Part shown: positions 1-9,977 of the stretch, in pieces
Layout of the letters: each line of letters opens with the position of its first letter
Position numbering within the stretch: position 1 is the stretch's first letter
The notes under the pieces: model-generated
The model's database searches: none
Told to the model about the DNA's origin: nothing
What the model saw: only the letters and a program-made list of their open reading frames with translations
Program-made: the position numbers and the translations under genes
Assembly: GCA_019359515.1 (NCBI GenBank)
Contig: JAHHHC010000043.1
Coordinates: 1-53,659 of the forward strand
Source: Desmonostoc vinosum HA7617-LM4
GTDB taxonomy: Bacteria; Cyanobacteriota; Cyanobacteriia; Cyanobacteriales; Nostocaceae
Length of the DNA: 53,659 nt
Direction of reading: 5' to 3'

Positions 1-1
1 A

Positions 2-91
2 TTAGTTAGAGACTATGAGCTATTACCCGAAACATCGGAAACGTTTATTTACCTTGCCATGATTCGGATCATGGTGAGGCGACTTGCATAA
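2..91 (+). pseudogene. IS5-type transposase, C-terminal end only
   Basis: The first 29 codons of this frame read as the last residues of an IS5-group transposase, with the typical YELLPETSE and a basic MVRRLA ending before TAA at 89-91. The rest of the gene lies outside the window, so it cannot be said whether the element is intact. It abuts the truncated ISL3 transposase on the other strand, suggesting one element landed in another. Confidence 0.65.
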
Positions 92-102
92 AATTTTACC
101 CT

Positions 103-842
103 TCAAAACTTTTCAAACAGCCTCTTAATTAACTTAAGTTTATGATTAATTCCTTCTACAGTACCACTCGTGGTTCTACCGTCAAAATAGCCTACTATTT
201 CACCAAACCATCTAACCATTGTACCTATACTTTTCGGAAAACATGAAAGTGCATCATGCATCCAATCTAATAACTTAATTATGCTGTCTCCCCAAGATAT
301 AGTTGATTCAAATATGTCTCTAAATTCCTCTTTCAGTTTGTGCATTTTAGCTAAAATCGGTGAAACTTCCTGAGCAGATTTTAACTTCTCTTTTTGCTGA
401 GCGTTTAAAGAATCTTCATTTTTAATGAAGCTATATTTGCTTTTATTTAATCCCTCTAATATTCTCTCTTTCTCTGATTTATTTTCTAGCGACATTGCTG
501 CTCTCTTTTCAGCTTTACGCATAGCATCTAATTCATCATTGACTTGTTTCATAACATGAAATCTGTCAGCAGTTATATTAGCATTAGGCATTAATTCTTC
601 TACTAAATTTTTATAGGGCAACCAGAGTTCAATACTGACCTCTTCGATTTGTTCAAGTATCTGAACTCCCCAGCCTCTAAGAACTTTCCGTATTTCTTCC
701 ATTCTTCTGGAATTGACTATTTCAATGGGTTTATGAGTGTCTAAATCTACTAATACTGCTAAATAATTTCCTTGACCTTTCACCGACAATCTAACACTTT
801 CATATCGGGAAGATTCAGTATTTCTTCTACAGTAAATTTCAT
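103..842 (-). pseudogene. ISL3-family transposase, internally deleted and truncated
   Basis: The long frame (789 to 103) carries the DDE part of an ISL3 transposase, including ADRFHVMKQVN and GTVEGINHKLKLIKR. A separate short frame upstream (842 to 783) encodes the usual ISL3 start, MKFTVEEILNLPDMKVLDCR, and then hits a stop. The zinc-finger and HTH region between them is missing, and the two pieces are in different frames. The C-terminus is also cut after KLIKR, where the protein normally continues. The gene is therefore a dead remnant and cannot make an active transposase. Confidence 0.8.
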
Positions 843-1353
843 AGCGTTCGCTTAAAATTTTGGTAAGCTACAATTTATATTGTAACATCAGTTCTATTTG
901 ATAATATTTGAAAACTTGTAAATTATTACAATATGTAGACTTTAACCATTTTTTATATTAAATTGTAGTTGTTAAAATCTAATTTATTTTAATTTTTGCC
1001 ATAAAATTATCGGAAGAACCAACAAGATTTACATATTAGGCTGAGCGACCGCAGATTAAACAAAGTGCGGCAATATGCAGCTAAAATAATTTTCTAGGAT
1101 TGCACCGATTATATCGGTATGCGATCGCGTTTTCAACCTATCGAACTTGAGATGAACTACTAACTAGAAAATCGGGGCAATTATCTAAGCAATAGCATAA
1201 TTACCCCGATCTCTCCAAACATAAAAAACATTGACTGCATTCCTTGTCGCACCCCCATTCTATTAAAAGTGTTCTATTTGACATCAATTTTCGATGTATG
1301 TCATTCAAAATACCAATTTTAATCAGGTTCTACCATTGCAAATGTTAGTCTCC
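843..1353. other. Gene-free AT-rich stretch
   Basis: I see no convincing gene in these roughly 510 bases. It holds the terminator-like hairpin at 1171-1210, one HIP1 site near 1121, and otherwise AT-rich sequence between the IS remnant and the small membrane protein gene. Confidence 0.6.
1171..1210 (-). terminator. Probable rho-independent terminator
   Basis: ATCGGGG and CCCCGAT pair as an outer stem and AATTAT/ATAATT continues it after one mismatch, with a 12-base loop. On the minus strand the stem is followed by TTTTC. It sits downstream of the gene at 1354-1626 and probably ends that transcript. Confidence 0.6.
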
Positions 1354-1626
1354 TCAAACTCTAGATGCTGGCTTTAAAAATAGCCATGCCACAAAGAATG
1401 TAGCTGCTGTAAATAGTTGCGTTAAATCCAATGCAGATAAATAGCCATCTGCAAACGAAGCAATGCTGCGATCGGTGATGCCAAATACCCAAGATGAAAG
1501 ACCAAATAGCCAAATCCCATTTTTGAGATTACCCACAAATTCTTTAGATTCCGATGGTTGCGGCTCATTCATAACTTTCTGCTCCGTTGCTGAAAAATCT
1601 GGTGATTGATTAGAAATGCTCGTCAT
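1354..1626 (-). CDS. Small putative membrane protein, unknown function
   Basis: A 90-residue protein that I do not recognise. Residues 1-30 are polar and rich in Ser, Gln and Glu. Residues from about 36 on are hydrophobic, with Trp- and Phe-rich segments (GIWLFGLSSWVFG, then FTAATFFVAWLFLKP) that could form two membrane helices around a short loop containing TDRS. It lacks the chlorophyll-binding motif of high-light-inducible proteins. The ATG start and the hairpin downstream support a real single-gene transcript. Confidence 0.6.
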   Translation of the reverse strand: MTSISNQSPDFSATEQKVMNEPQPSESKEFVGNLKNGIWLFGLSSWVFGITDRSIASFADGYLSALDLTQLFTAATFFVAWLFLKPASRV

Positions 1627-2019
1627 AGAGAATTTTTTGACTTTTGATATTTATTTATACCTATATTAATAAATATTTCACTTGCTTGACAGCACTACCC
1701 AAAGGTACATCTCCCTATCTTGACATTTCACCTAGAGAGTTGCAGCTAGTAGTAGACTGTAATGCTTGAAATTCCGAACTTAACCATAGAAAAAATGTAT
1801 TAATTGCTACAAATTAATCAATAATTATATAAATATTTATTTATATAGATGAAAAATCACTCTCAAGATAGATGCTTTTATAAAAAAGTTATCAACAGGG
1901 CTATAAACCCAAAAAGAACAACAATCGCTCATTTGCATACTTGGTGGCTATGAGACAATAATCTCACCGAAAATAGCACTTTGCGCCTCTGCGCCTCTGC
2001 GTGAGACAATCATAAAACT
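1627..2019. other. Intergenic region between divergent genes
   Basis: No gene is evident. It should hold the promoters of the divergent small membrane protein and Hsp70-like genes. Just before the latter lies a short tandem duplication of GCGCCTCTGC (about 1983-2002), a sequence that also occurs near 45697. Confidence 0.5.
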
Positions 2020-3618
2020 ATGGCGATCGCAATCGATTTTGGTACTAGCAACACAGTAATTGCCCGTTGGAATCCCGTCACCCAACAGGCAGAAACCTTA
2101 AACATACCTGGATTATCGCTGCAACAAAGCCTCAATCCCCCCTTAATTCCTAGCTTAGTTTACGTAGAACAAGCAACCCAAGGTAAAGTTTTAATCGGGC
2201 AACAAGTACGCGATCGGGGTTTTGATCTCAAAGGCGAAGCCCGATTCTTTCGCAGCTTTAAACGGGGTATTGGTGCAGATATCCAAGGTTTCTTACCCGA
2301 ACTAGATGGGCAAATTATCACCTTTGAGCAAATAGGACAATGGTTTCTCACTCAAGTGATAGAGCAACTAGCACCCTCACAAGGCGGTTTAGATTCCCTA
2401 ATCTTAACCGTACCAGTCGATAGCTTTGAAGCTTATCGCCACTGGTTAGGAAAAGTATGCCAAGCACTCCCCGTAGAACAAGTACGAATGTTAGATGAAC
2501 CTACAGCAGCAGCTTTAGGATATGGCTTAGCAGATCAAGAAACTCTTTTAGTAATCGACTTTGGCGGCGGTACTTTAGATTTATCCCTGGTGCAGTTGGA
2601 TAAAGGGATACAAGCCGCTACTAAGCCTGTCGGATTTTTGCTCAAGTGGGGTAACAAGTCCTTGGCTGAAGACTCAAAGCAGAAAGTAAAAACTGCTCGT
2701 GTGCTAGCCAAAGCAGGACAAAATTTAGGTGGTACTGACATTGATAGCTGGTTAGCGGATTACTTTGCTAAAACCCAAGAACTAGTAGTAAGTCCGCTGA
2801 CGACACGACTAGCAGAACGGGTAAAAATTCAGTTATCTACGCAAAATCAAGCCAGTGAAGTTTATTTTGATGACGAAACATTTGAAACCTACGAATTAGA
2901 ACTGAACCGCGAGACTTTTGACAATATCCTCAAAGAACACTCATTTTTTCAACTGCTGGATGAGTCAATGGCTTCACTCCTACAGCAAGCAAAACGCCAA
3001 GGTATAGAACTTGCAAATATTAACGCCGTTTTGTTAGTTGGTGGTACGGTGCAATTACCAGCAGTGCAGACATGGATCAAGCAGTATTTTGCACCAGAGA
3101 AAATCCGTTGTGAACATCCTTTTGAAGCGATCGCTCAAGGTGCATTGCAACTGGCACAAGGCGTAGAAATCAAAGACTTTCTCTACCATAGTTATGGTAT
3201 CCGTTATTGGGATCGCCGTAACCAGCGTCATAGTTGGCATCCGATTATTAGATCTGGACAAGCATATCCGATGAATCAGCCAGTGGAACTATTTTTAGGG
3301 GCTTCTATGGAGAATCAGCCCAGCATTGAATTAATTATGGGAGAATTAGGAGCTGACACAGGCAGTACCGAAATTTATTTCGATGGCGATCGCTTAATTA
3401 CGCGCCGTCTCGGCAGTAGTGAAACCAGCGTTAAACCTCTTAACGATCAAGAAGGTGCTAGAACAATTGCTCAATTAAAACCACCGGGATATCCTGGAGG
3501 CGATCGCATCAAAATTCTTTTTCAAGTGGATGAGCAACGTTTTTTACGAATTACTGTGGAAGACTTGTTGACGAGTGACACATTACTAGAAAATCAACTT
3601 GTTGCACAGTTGAGTTAA
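2020..3618 (+). CDS. Hsp70-family (DnaK-like) ATPase
   Basis: A 532-residue member of the Hsp70/actin ATPase fold. Phosphate-1 loop IDFGTSNT is at residues 5-12, the connecting segment LDEPTAAALGYG near 157-168, phosphate-2 VIDFGGGTLDLS near 177-188, and the adenosine loop LLVGGTVQLP near 338-347. The usual peptide-binding beta domain and helical lid (DnaK is over 600 residues) are replaced by a shorter C-terminal region of about 150 residues with no clear lid. It is thus a divergent Hsp70-like protein of the kind common in cyanobacteria rather than housekeeping DnaK, and no DnaJ or GrpE lies nearby. Substrate is unknown. Confidence 0.9.
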   Translation: MAIAIDFGTSNTVIARWNPVTQQAETLNIPGLSLQQSLNPPLIPSLVYVEQATQGKVLIGQQVRDRGFDLKGEARFFRSFKRGIGADIQGFLPELDGQIITFEQIGQWFLTQVIEQLAPSQGGLDSLILTVPVDSFEAYRHWLGKVCQALPVEQVRMLDEPTAAALGYGLADQETLLVIDFGGGTLDLSLVQLDKGIQAATKPVGFLLKWGNKSLAEDSKQKVKTARVLAKAGQNLGGTDIDSWLADYFAKTQELVVSPLTTRLAERVKIQLSTQNQASEVYFDDETFETYELELNRETFDNILKEHSFFQLLDESMASLLQQAKRQGIELANINAVLLVGGTVQLPAVQTWIKQYFAPEKIRCEHPFEAIAQGALQLAQGVEIKDFLYHSYGIRYWDRRNQRHSWHPIIRSGQAYPMNQPVELFLGASMENQPSIELIMGELGADTGSTEIYFDGDRLITRRLGSSETSVKPLNDQEGARTIAQLKPPGYPGGDRIKILFQVDEQRFLRITVEDLLTSDTLLENQLVAQLS

Positions 3619-3706
3619 TTTATCTATCAGAGAGAACAGGATTAAGGGGATGTTTAAGAACGGTTAATATCAAGTTCGCGTAATTACTTATTATTAAAAT
3701 TTCTCC

Positions 3707-3783
3707 GTGTCCCCGCGTCCCAGCGTCCCCGCGTCCCCGCGTCCCCGTGTCCCCGTGTCCCCGCGTCCCCGTGTCCCCGCGTC
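3707..3783. repeat. Octamer tandem repeat (GYGTCCCC)n
   Basis: About 9.6 uninterrupted copies of the 8-bp unit GCGTCCCC or GTGTCCCC, with one unit ending in A. It is GC-rich in an AT-rich region and lies just upstream of the CYTH gene. Short tandem repeats of this sort are characteristic of heterocystous cyanobacteria. Confidence 0.9.
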
Positions 3784-3826
3784 AGCTCTAACGATAAGTC
3801 TTCAGACGAACATGATATAACCTGTA

Positions 3827-4291
3827 ATGGCGAAAGAAATAGAGCGGAAATTTCTAGTTCAAGGAGATGATTGGCGAAAACTAGCCAAGGGTAGCTTTTA
3901 TTGTCAGGGATATATTGCCACACTTGGGGCCGCCACTGTACGTGTTCGCATAGTAGGAAATCAAGGTTACTTAACTATTAAAGGGCCGAGTATCAAATAT
4001 TCTCGCTCGGAGTTTGAGTATTTGATTCCTTTAGAAGATGCTCAACAGATGCTTAATACATTATGCGATCGCCCTTTTATAGAAAAAGTTAGATATACAG
4101 TAGAACTAGGTGATTTAATTTGGGAAATAGACGAATTTGAAGGTGTAAACAAAGGATTAATCTTAGCAGAAGTCGAACTAAGTAATGAAGAACAAAAGAT
4201 AGAACTACCAACCTGGATTGGCGAAGAAGTTTCCGAAAATCCCAAATATTTCAACAGCAACTTAGTTAAACACCCCTTTTCACAATGGTAA
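3827..4291 (+). CDS. CYTH-domain protein, probable inorganic triphosphatase
   Basis: A 154-residue single-domain protein of the triphosphate tunnel metalloenzyme family. The hallmark ExExK is present as EIERKFLV at residues 4-11, followed by basic and acidic strands expected to line the tunnel (TVRVRIVGNQGYLTIKG, then WEIDEFEG and LAEVEL). The length fits the short bacterial CYTH proteins, which typically hydrolyse tripolyphosphate with a divalent metal. The ATG is closely spaced after the octamer repeat, which may occupy its leader. Confidence 0.88.
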   Translation: MAKEIERKFLVQGDDWRKLAKGSFYCQGYIATLGAATVRVRIVGNQGYLTIKGPSIKYSRSEFEYLIPLEDAQQMLNTLCDRPFIEKVRYTVELGDLIWEIDEFEGVNKGLILAEVELSNEEQKIELPTWIGEEVSENPKYFNSNLVKHPFSQW

Positions 4292-4447
4292 TCATAATTT
4301 TGCATACTTCGGAACAATCCTTGTTATAACTCAGAGCAGTCAGGGAAATATTAAAAAGAATAGATTTATCAGAGCGTTGCAGATACATAGATCGGCAATC
4401 AGTTCGCTACTGATATCTCTTGAAAAGCCCATATTTCACTACTAAGA

Positions 4448-6247
4448 ATGAGCGTTATCGGTCTTATGACAAAAAATATACATCAATATAGATATGGTTT
4501 TTACTTAGCATTGGTAGCAATTAACATTACAGTACCGATAAAGTTAGTGCAAGCACAAGAAATCAGAACAACGCAGATACTGAATCAAGCCCCTATTGTT
4601 CAACCTACTCCTCGTGGAATAAAACCACCTTCAAATCAACCATTACCGGAGTTGTCCCCACCATCAGATTTACCGCCATTGAATGAGTTACTGCATCCCT
4701 CAGAAACCTTTCCCTTACCTGCACAAATTCCATTTGGGGAAACTGACCAAACTATAATCGTCAAAAAATTTGCAGTTACTGGTAGTACAGTCTTTAGTCA
4801 GGAAGATTTTGCTAGGATCACAGCTCCTTATACCAACCGTCCCATTACTCTCAAAGATTTATTTCAGATTCGTTCGGAAATTACTAATCTTTACATCCAA
4901 AATGAATACATTACCTCCGGCGCATACCTTCCTCCACAGAAACGTCAAGATGGCATAGTAGAAATTAGGATTGTTGAGGGAGAGCTAGAGGAGATAAAAG
5001 TTACAGGCACGCGTAGACTTAATCCCAACTATGTGCGGAGTCGGCTGGCTATAGCCACAAACAAACCCCTGAAACGCGATCGCCTGCTAGAAGCATTGCA
5101 ATTGTTACAAATAAATCCCTTAATTGCCAACATCTCAGCAGAACTATCTGCTGGCACAAGTTCAGGACAGAGTTTGCTAGAAGTACAGGTAAAAGAAGCA
5201 GATACTTTTAATACACAGATAGCTTTAGATAATGGGCGATCGCCTGCCGTTGGTAGTTTTAGCAGAAAAATACAGATAAACGAAGCCAACCTACTTGGCT
5301 GGGGCGATCGCATTAGCGCTATCTACACCAACACCGATGGTAGTAATGCCTATGACTTCAACTATACTTTACCAATTAATCCCCGCAATGGCACTCTATC
5401 CTTAAGCTATGGCACTTCCAACAATCATGTAATCGAAAGACCCTTTAGCGTTCTCGATATTCAATCCAACTCTCATTACTATGAGCTAACACTACGCCAG
5501 CCGATAATCCAAAAGCCTACTTACGAATTAGCTTTAGGTTTAACTGCTGGCCATCGAGAGAGCAAAGCTAGCTTTTTAGATGGAGAACTTCCTTTTCTAA
5601 GTTCGGGTGCAGATCCACAAGGCAGAACGCGAATCACATCGTTGCGCTTTTTTCAAGAATGGACTTCTCGCAGCAGCCGACAAGTATTCGCACTGCGTTC
5701 TCAGTTGAGTGTAGGACTTGACGCTTTGAATGCCACTATCAACAACAACTCTCCTGATGGTCGTTTTTTCGCTTGGAGAGGACAAGCCCAATGGGTACGC
5801 TTATTAGCTCCTGATACTCTACTGCTACTACGAGGTGATTTGCAACTAGCAGACCGACCAATGATCCCATTTGAGCAATTTAGCATCGGTGGCTTGGATA
5901 GCGTGCGGGGTTATCGTCAAGATGCCCTATTAACAGACAACGGGATTTTTGCTGGTGCCGAAGTGCGAGTTCCCATTGCTCGTTTTACAGAACGCAATAG
6001 CCTTTTACAGTTAGCCCCTTTTGTGGAGTTTGGCAGTGGTTGGAACAACTCTGGCAGATCGGGTTCTGAATCAAAGCTAGATACAAATACTTTGGTATCT
6101 GTAGGACTGGGGTTACGCTTGCAATTAGAAGATTACCTCACAGCTCGTTTGGACTGGGGTATTCCTCTAGTTTCAATTTCTGCTGGGGATAAAGACTCAT
6201 GGCAAGAAAACGGTTTGTATTTTTCCATTATTGCCAATCCCTTTTAA
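4448..6247 (+). CDS. TpsB-type outer-membrane transporter (ShlB/FhaC/HecB family)
   Basis: A 599-residue two-partner secretion pore. It has an N-terminal signal region (residues about 13-37, ending near VQAQE), a proline-rich linker, a POTRA region starting near residue 101 (TIIVKKFAVTGSTVFS), and a C-terminal beta-barrel. The conserved barrel signature SIGGLDSVRGYRQD lies near residue 477-490, and the protein ends in Phe (IIANPF), as expected for outer-membrane barrels. It would export haemagglutinin-like TpsA proteins; one is encoded immediately beyond on the opposite strand and another at 37257-39566. Its 3' end overlaps the convergent tpsA gene by 51 bases. Confidence 0.9.
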   Translation: MSVIGLMTKNIHQYRYGFYLALVAINITVPIKLVQAQEIRTTQILNQAPIVQPTPRGIKPPSNQPLPELSPPSDLPPLNELLHPSETFPLPAQIPFGETDQTIIVKKFAVTGSTVFSQEDFARITAPYTNRPITLKDLFQIRSEITNLYIQNEYITSGAYLPPQKRQDGIVEIRIVEGELEEIKVTGTRRLNPNYVRSRLAIATNKPLKRDRLLEALQLLQINPLIANISAELSAGTSSGQSLLEVQVKEADTFNTQIALDNGRSPAVGSFSRKIQINEANLLGWGDRISAIYTNTDGSNAYDFNYTLPINPRNGTLSLSYGTSNNHVIERPFSVLDIQSNSHYYELTLRQPIIQKPTYELALGLTAGHRESKASFLDGELPFLSSGADPQGRTRITSLRFFQEWTSRSSRQVFALRSQLSVGLDALNATINNNSPDGRFFAWRGQAQWVRLLAPDTLLLLRGDLQLADRPMIPFEQFSIGGLDSVRGYRQDALLTDNGIFAGAEVRVPIARFTERNSLLQLAPFVEFGSGWNNSGRSGSESKLDTNTLVSVGLGLRLQLEDYLTARLDWGIPLVSISAGDKDSWQENGLYFSIIANPF

Positions 6248-8815
6248 CGAAGAACATTGCGCTGTCGCCTGCCAAGGAGTTTTAGGTGTTACCTGTGGTG
6301 TGGCTACTACTAACTCTATTGTTCCTGCACTCACAATTAAACCTTGAGCTTCTACAATTTGTTGGCGATCGCCTCTGGTTTGATAGTTGCTGCTAGTTGT
6401 TTTTGTGTTACTTACTCGATTTGACAAATCTCGCAGATCGTGCCAGACTATCTGACCTGTGAGAGTTTCAGTCGGATTAGCTGGTAATCCTCCCCGATTG
6501 CTGATCGTAAAACGATTTTGTCGCGCTGCTGCACAACCGCTGGTTATTTGCCGTGAGCGATCGCTAAAATCTGTTGGTAAACTGACTAATCCTTGAGATG
6601 GATCGACATCTGGGGTATTAATTTCTACAGTCCCATTAAACTCTGCACCCAAATCAGAAGAAGCAGTAATGTCACTTTCTGAAGTCAGTTGGGGGCGAAA
6701 CTCAGTCCCGAAGATACCTGTAGCATTTATAACCACCCTACCACCAAAGCCCTTTTGAGCATTAGCAGTAATATCGCTATTTTCCAGGGCAACTAAAGTC
6801 TCCGTTGTCAGGTTAATATTACCTCCCACCGAACTATTACGGGCATTAGTACTAATTTGACTACCACGACGCATTTGGAGGTTTTGGGATTGGATAGTAA
6901 TATTACCCCGATCACCAGCATTAGTATTAGCAGTAATTGTTCCTCCATCCTTGAGTAAGACAAAAGGAGAATTGATCAAAATATTTCCCGCAGCGCCTTG
7001 ACCAGCTAAACCCCGCAGATTTTCTGGATCTGAACTGAGGAAATTACTGACATTAATTGTTGCACCATCACTAATAACTAATCGATTAGCTGTGACGTTC
7101 ACATCGCCACCCTGACCATTACTGACAATCGCGTTTGCAAATAAACCACTACGACCGTATTCATCATTTCCTGTCAATTCTACTGAGTTGGCGATGATAT
7201 TCATATTGCCAGCCGAGCCAGTACCAGAGGTACTAACAGCAATCTGAGCGCCATTAGTAACTCGTAAGTTTCCGGTTTCAATCACTAAATTGCCTCCTGT
7301 GCCAAAACCAGCACCCAAAAAAGTTGCGATCGGTTCTGGGATACCTGGGATTTTCTCCGTTGAAGATGCGATAATACTGGGGCCAAATTCTGTCCCACCA
7401 GTAACCTCCACATCTTGAGCAAAAATTTTCAAGTCACCAGCTTCTCCAAAGCCATAGGTGGTGGTATATATCTGTGCGCCATCAGCAACTTGCAATTTAT
7501 TAGTTTGAACTGTTAAGTTACCCCCTTTCCCCGTTGCACCAGGAGCAACAGGAGCAAATAAACCACTAGGGCCGAAGGGAGAAATGCCGCTTAGTTGCAC
7601 ATCCTGGGCTTTTACGGTCAATTCTCCAGCATTCCCATCTCCAAAAGTGCCACTGGATATTTGACCTCCATTGCTCACTTGCAAGGTTTTCGTGGCAATG
7701 GTGATTTTCCCTCCTACTCCACTTGCACCTGAGCCAACATCAGCTAGTATGCCGCTAAATACCTGGTTGTTGGGATTTAACACAAAGCCATTAACTGTTA
7801 AAGAATCAGATGCAGATATATTCAATGTGCCTCCAGAACCATCACCTCTGGTATCTGTGAGTATCACCGAACCATCTTGGAGAGTCACATTTTGTCCTTG
7901 CACCTGGATAAAACCACCACTATTGCCGCTAGTATCTACAGAAGCAGCATTAAGAAGTTCAATATTACCGTAACTAATTCCTTGTCCGGGTTGCAGTTGT
8001 AGCTGTCCATGAGGATTGGTTATTGCCACCTGACCGTTATTCACAGACCATAATTCAACTCTTCCTTGAGGTAAGGTGATATTTCCTCCATCTAGTTCCA
8101 CCTTGCCTGCAACCAGAGCTAAAGTCTGACCATTTGGCGTGTTGTAGCTCAATCCTGGCGGACGGTTGCTGCTATCTAGGGAAAAATCGGGATTGAGTAT
8201 GAGATTGTTTCCTGAACCTTTTACCTGAATTGTGCTGTTGGGATGAGAACCAAATTGTAAACCGAGAGGAACGCTCACAGTAAGCAGAGGATTAGATGTC
8301 GGGTTAGCGGCACTAAATTCTTTACCATCAGCAAATTTGATACTGTCTGCCGTACTGCCAATAAATGAGCCACCAATATCTAACTTGGCATTTTCACCGA
8401 AGATGATGCCACTAGGATTAATGATAAACAGATTGGCATTACCTGTATTGCCTGTGCCGTTTAGCAGCGTTTGAATAGTGCCATTAATTTGGGAAGCTGA
8501 CCCCCCCGTAACCCGCGTGATAATATTGTTGATGCCTGCATCGTAAACGAAACGGCCAATGTCACCTGATTGAATCGAAAAATTTTTCAAACTGTGGAAA
8601 AGGTTAGCGCCATTATCAGGTCTAGCACCGCCAGTAATTTCATACACGCCACCACCAAGATTATTGACATTGGTAGGTAAAGTGCCATCTGGGTTAATTT
8701 GGGTTTGAGCTAATGCTGCAAATGGTGTTTGCAAAGCTAGGGAAAAAGCAACACCTAACAAGATTTTTTTTCTATACCCATACAGAAAATTGCCGCATTT
8801 GAAGAGTATCACCAT
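6197..8815 (-). CDS. Filamentous haemagglutinin-like exoprotein (TpsA)
   Basis: An 872-residue two-partner secretion exoprotein. A signal peptide (residues 1-36, ending ALAQ) is followed by the TPS domain, with NLFIINPSGIIFGENAKLD near residues 123-141 and IGGSF after it. The remainder is repetitive beta-helix sequence rich in Gly, Asn and Thr, with recurring GGNL and GAQI turns. The C-terminus contains a Cys-Ala-Ala cluster and ends with a short Cys-containing tail, as in its paralogue at 37257-39566. It is much shorter than adhesins such as FHA. It is probably the substrate of the adjacent TpsB. Its last codons overlap the end of that gene, so the two are convergent instead of forming a tpsB-tpsA operon. 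Confidence 0.88.
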   Translation of the reverse strand: MVILFKCGNFLYGYRKKILLGVAFSLALQTPFAALAQTQINPDGTLPTNVNNLGGGVYEITGGARPDNGANLFHSLKNFSIQSGDIGRFVYDAGINNIITRVTGGSASQINGTIQTLLNGTGNTGNANLFIINPSGIIFGENAKLDIGGSFIGSTADSIKFADGKEFSAANPTSNPLLTVSVPLGLQFGSHPNSTIQVKGSGNNLILNPDFSLDSSNRPPGLSYNTPNGQTLALVAGKVELDGGNITLPQGRVELWSVNNGQVAITNPHGQLQLQPGQGISYGNIELLNAASVDTSGNSGGFIQVQGQNVTLQDGSVILTDTRGDGSGGTLNISASDSLTVNGFVLNPNNQVFSGILADVGSGASGVGGKITIATKTLQVSNGGQISSGTFGDGNAGELTVKAQDVQLSGISPFGPSGLFAPVAPGATGKGGNLTVQTNKLQVADGAQIYTTTYGFGEAGDLKIFAQDVEVTGGTEFGPSIIASSTEKIPGIPEPIATFLGAGFGTGGNLVIETGNLRVTNGAQIAVSTSGTGSAGNMNIIANSVELTGNDEYGRSGLFANAIVSNGQGGDVNVTANRLVISDGATINVSNFLSSDPENLRGLAGQGAAGNILINSPFVLLKDGGTITANTNAGDRGNITIQSQNLQMRRGSQISTNARNSSVGGNINLTTETLVALENSDITANAQKGFGGRVVINATGIFGTEFRPQLTSESDITASSDLGAEFNGTVEINTPDVDPSQGLVSLPTDFSDRSRQITSGCAAARQNRFTISNRGGLPANPTETLTGQIVWHDLRDLSNRVSNTKTTSSNYQTRGDRQQIVEAQGLIVSAGTIELVVATPQVTPKTPWQATAQCSSLKGIGNNGKIQTVFLP

Positions 8816-8972
8816 ATAGCAACCTTTTCCCTAACTTAATTGGATACTAATGCTTTTATACTCTTAGCTTTTCAATTTTATGTAAGTAAAAATACTGATA
8901 ACAAGGCTAGGAAATACAGGTGCGATTATGGGCGATCGCACAATTCACCTTAGAAGCGATCGCTTTCTCAGC

Positions 8973-9814
8973 CTAACCCCCAAGTGCTTCTAACCAAGAG
9001 AGCAAATCAGCAAAACTAGTAAAATCAAGCAGCGCTTCGCCCAGATTTTCTAATTGTTCCAAAGATAGAGTTTCAATGCGTTGATGCACATCTTGAGGTA
9101 ATTCTCCCACACGTCTACTTAGTTGACGAAGAATAAGCGATCGCGCTTCCACCTCCCGTCCTCTTTGTTCTCCTTGTTGCAATCCTTCCTCTCTTCCTTC
9201 TTCTTTAATTTCCCGGTATACTTGCGTTTCTTTCAGCGTTATTCCTAACATAATTTCTATCTCCTTTCGACTTAATCGTTCAAATTTGTACACCATAATC
9301 GTAATTGTTAGCTCCATTATGGCGCGACTTCCAGTTTCGGACTGTTCAACAGAAGAACGCTCAAGTAGATACTTAGCTTCTTGTGGTGCTTTTTCTTCAT
9401 CCAACGTAGTTAACACCATTAAACCTATCCACACAGATAAAGAGCGAATATCTCCCAATTCGTCTAGATATACTCGATGTACTTGGTCGCCATTAAGTTG
9501 GTTTCGGTGGGGATGAATATCATTTTGTTCAATACTGCGCGATGGATAAATGATTACTGCTTGCCAATCGCTAAATCTTTTACGGTTGCGATAGAAATAT
9601 AACGAAGATTCTGCAAATACCCGTTCGTAAAGCAGTTCGTCCCTCTGAAACTGCACTTCGCAAAAATATACAACTCCTGGATTGGCATTTTCTGGTGGTA
9701 AGAATACCCCATCGATTTCAAATCTTGGCTCTTTGACAGCTACCGTGTCAATAGTTCAAATAGTAAAGTTGGAGATTGTTGGAATAGTTTATAAAATATC
9801 GAGTCTCGACGCAT
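8973..9814 (-). pseudogene. Rpn / DUF2887 family nuclease, frameshifted
   Basis: The start is at 9814 (MRRDSIFYKLFQQSP...LLFELLT). It then runs into a stop, while the next frame continues as DTVAVKEPRFEIDGVF, VVYFCEVQFQRDE and the rest of the family domain. About ten residues normally lying between FELL and SVAVKEP seem to be missing, so a small deletion probably shifted the frame. The PD-(D/E)XK-like core (EIDG...EVQ) is split from an in-frame start unless translation restarts at GTG 9656. The C-terminal half has the charged REEGLQQGEQRGRE helix and a DUF4351-like end typical of these recombination-promoting nuclease relatives. Confidence 0.8.
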
Positions 9815-9977
9815 AAAGGAATTTTATTATATTCGCAGTCGGATCTTAAGGCGATCGCACAATTCACCCTAGCAGACTATGATAGATGCAAACCAGAAGC
9901 TGATTTTAGCATTGCATATTTGCGGGATGAATAAAATCTCTGTTTTTGCTTATTTCATCCCACTATTCTGCACGCCC

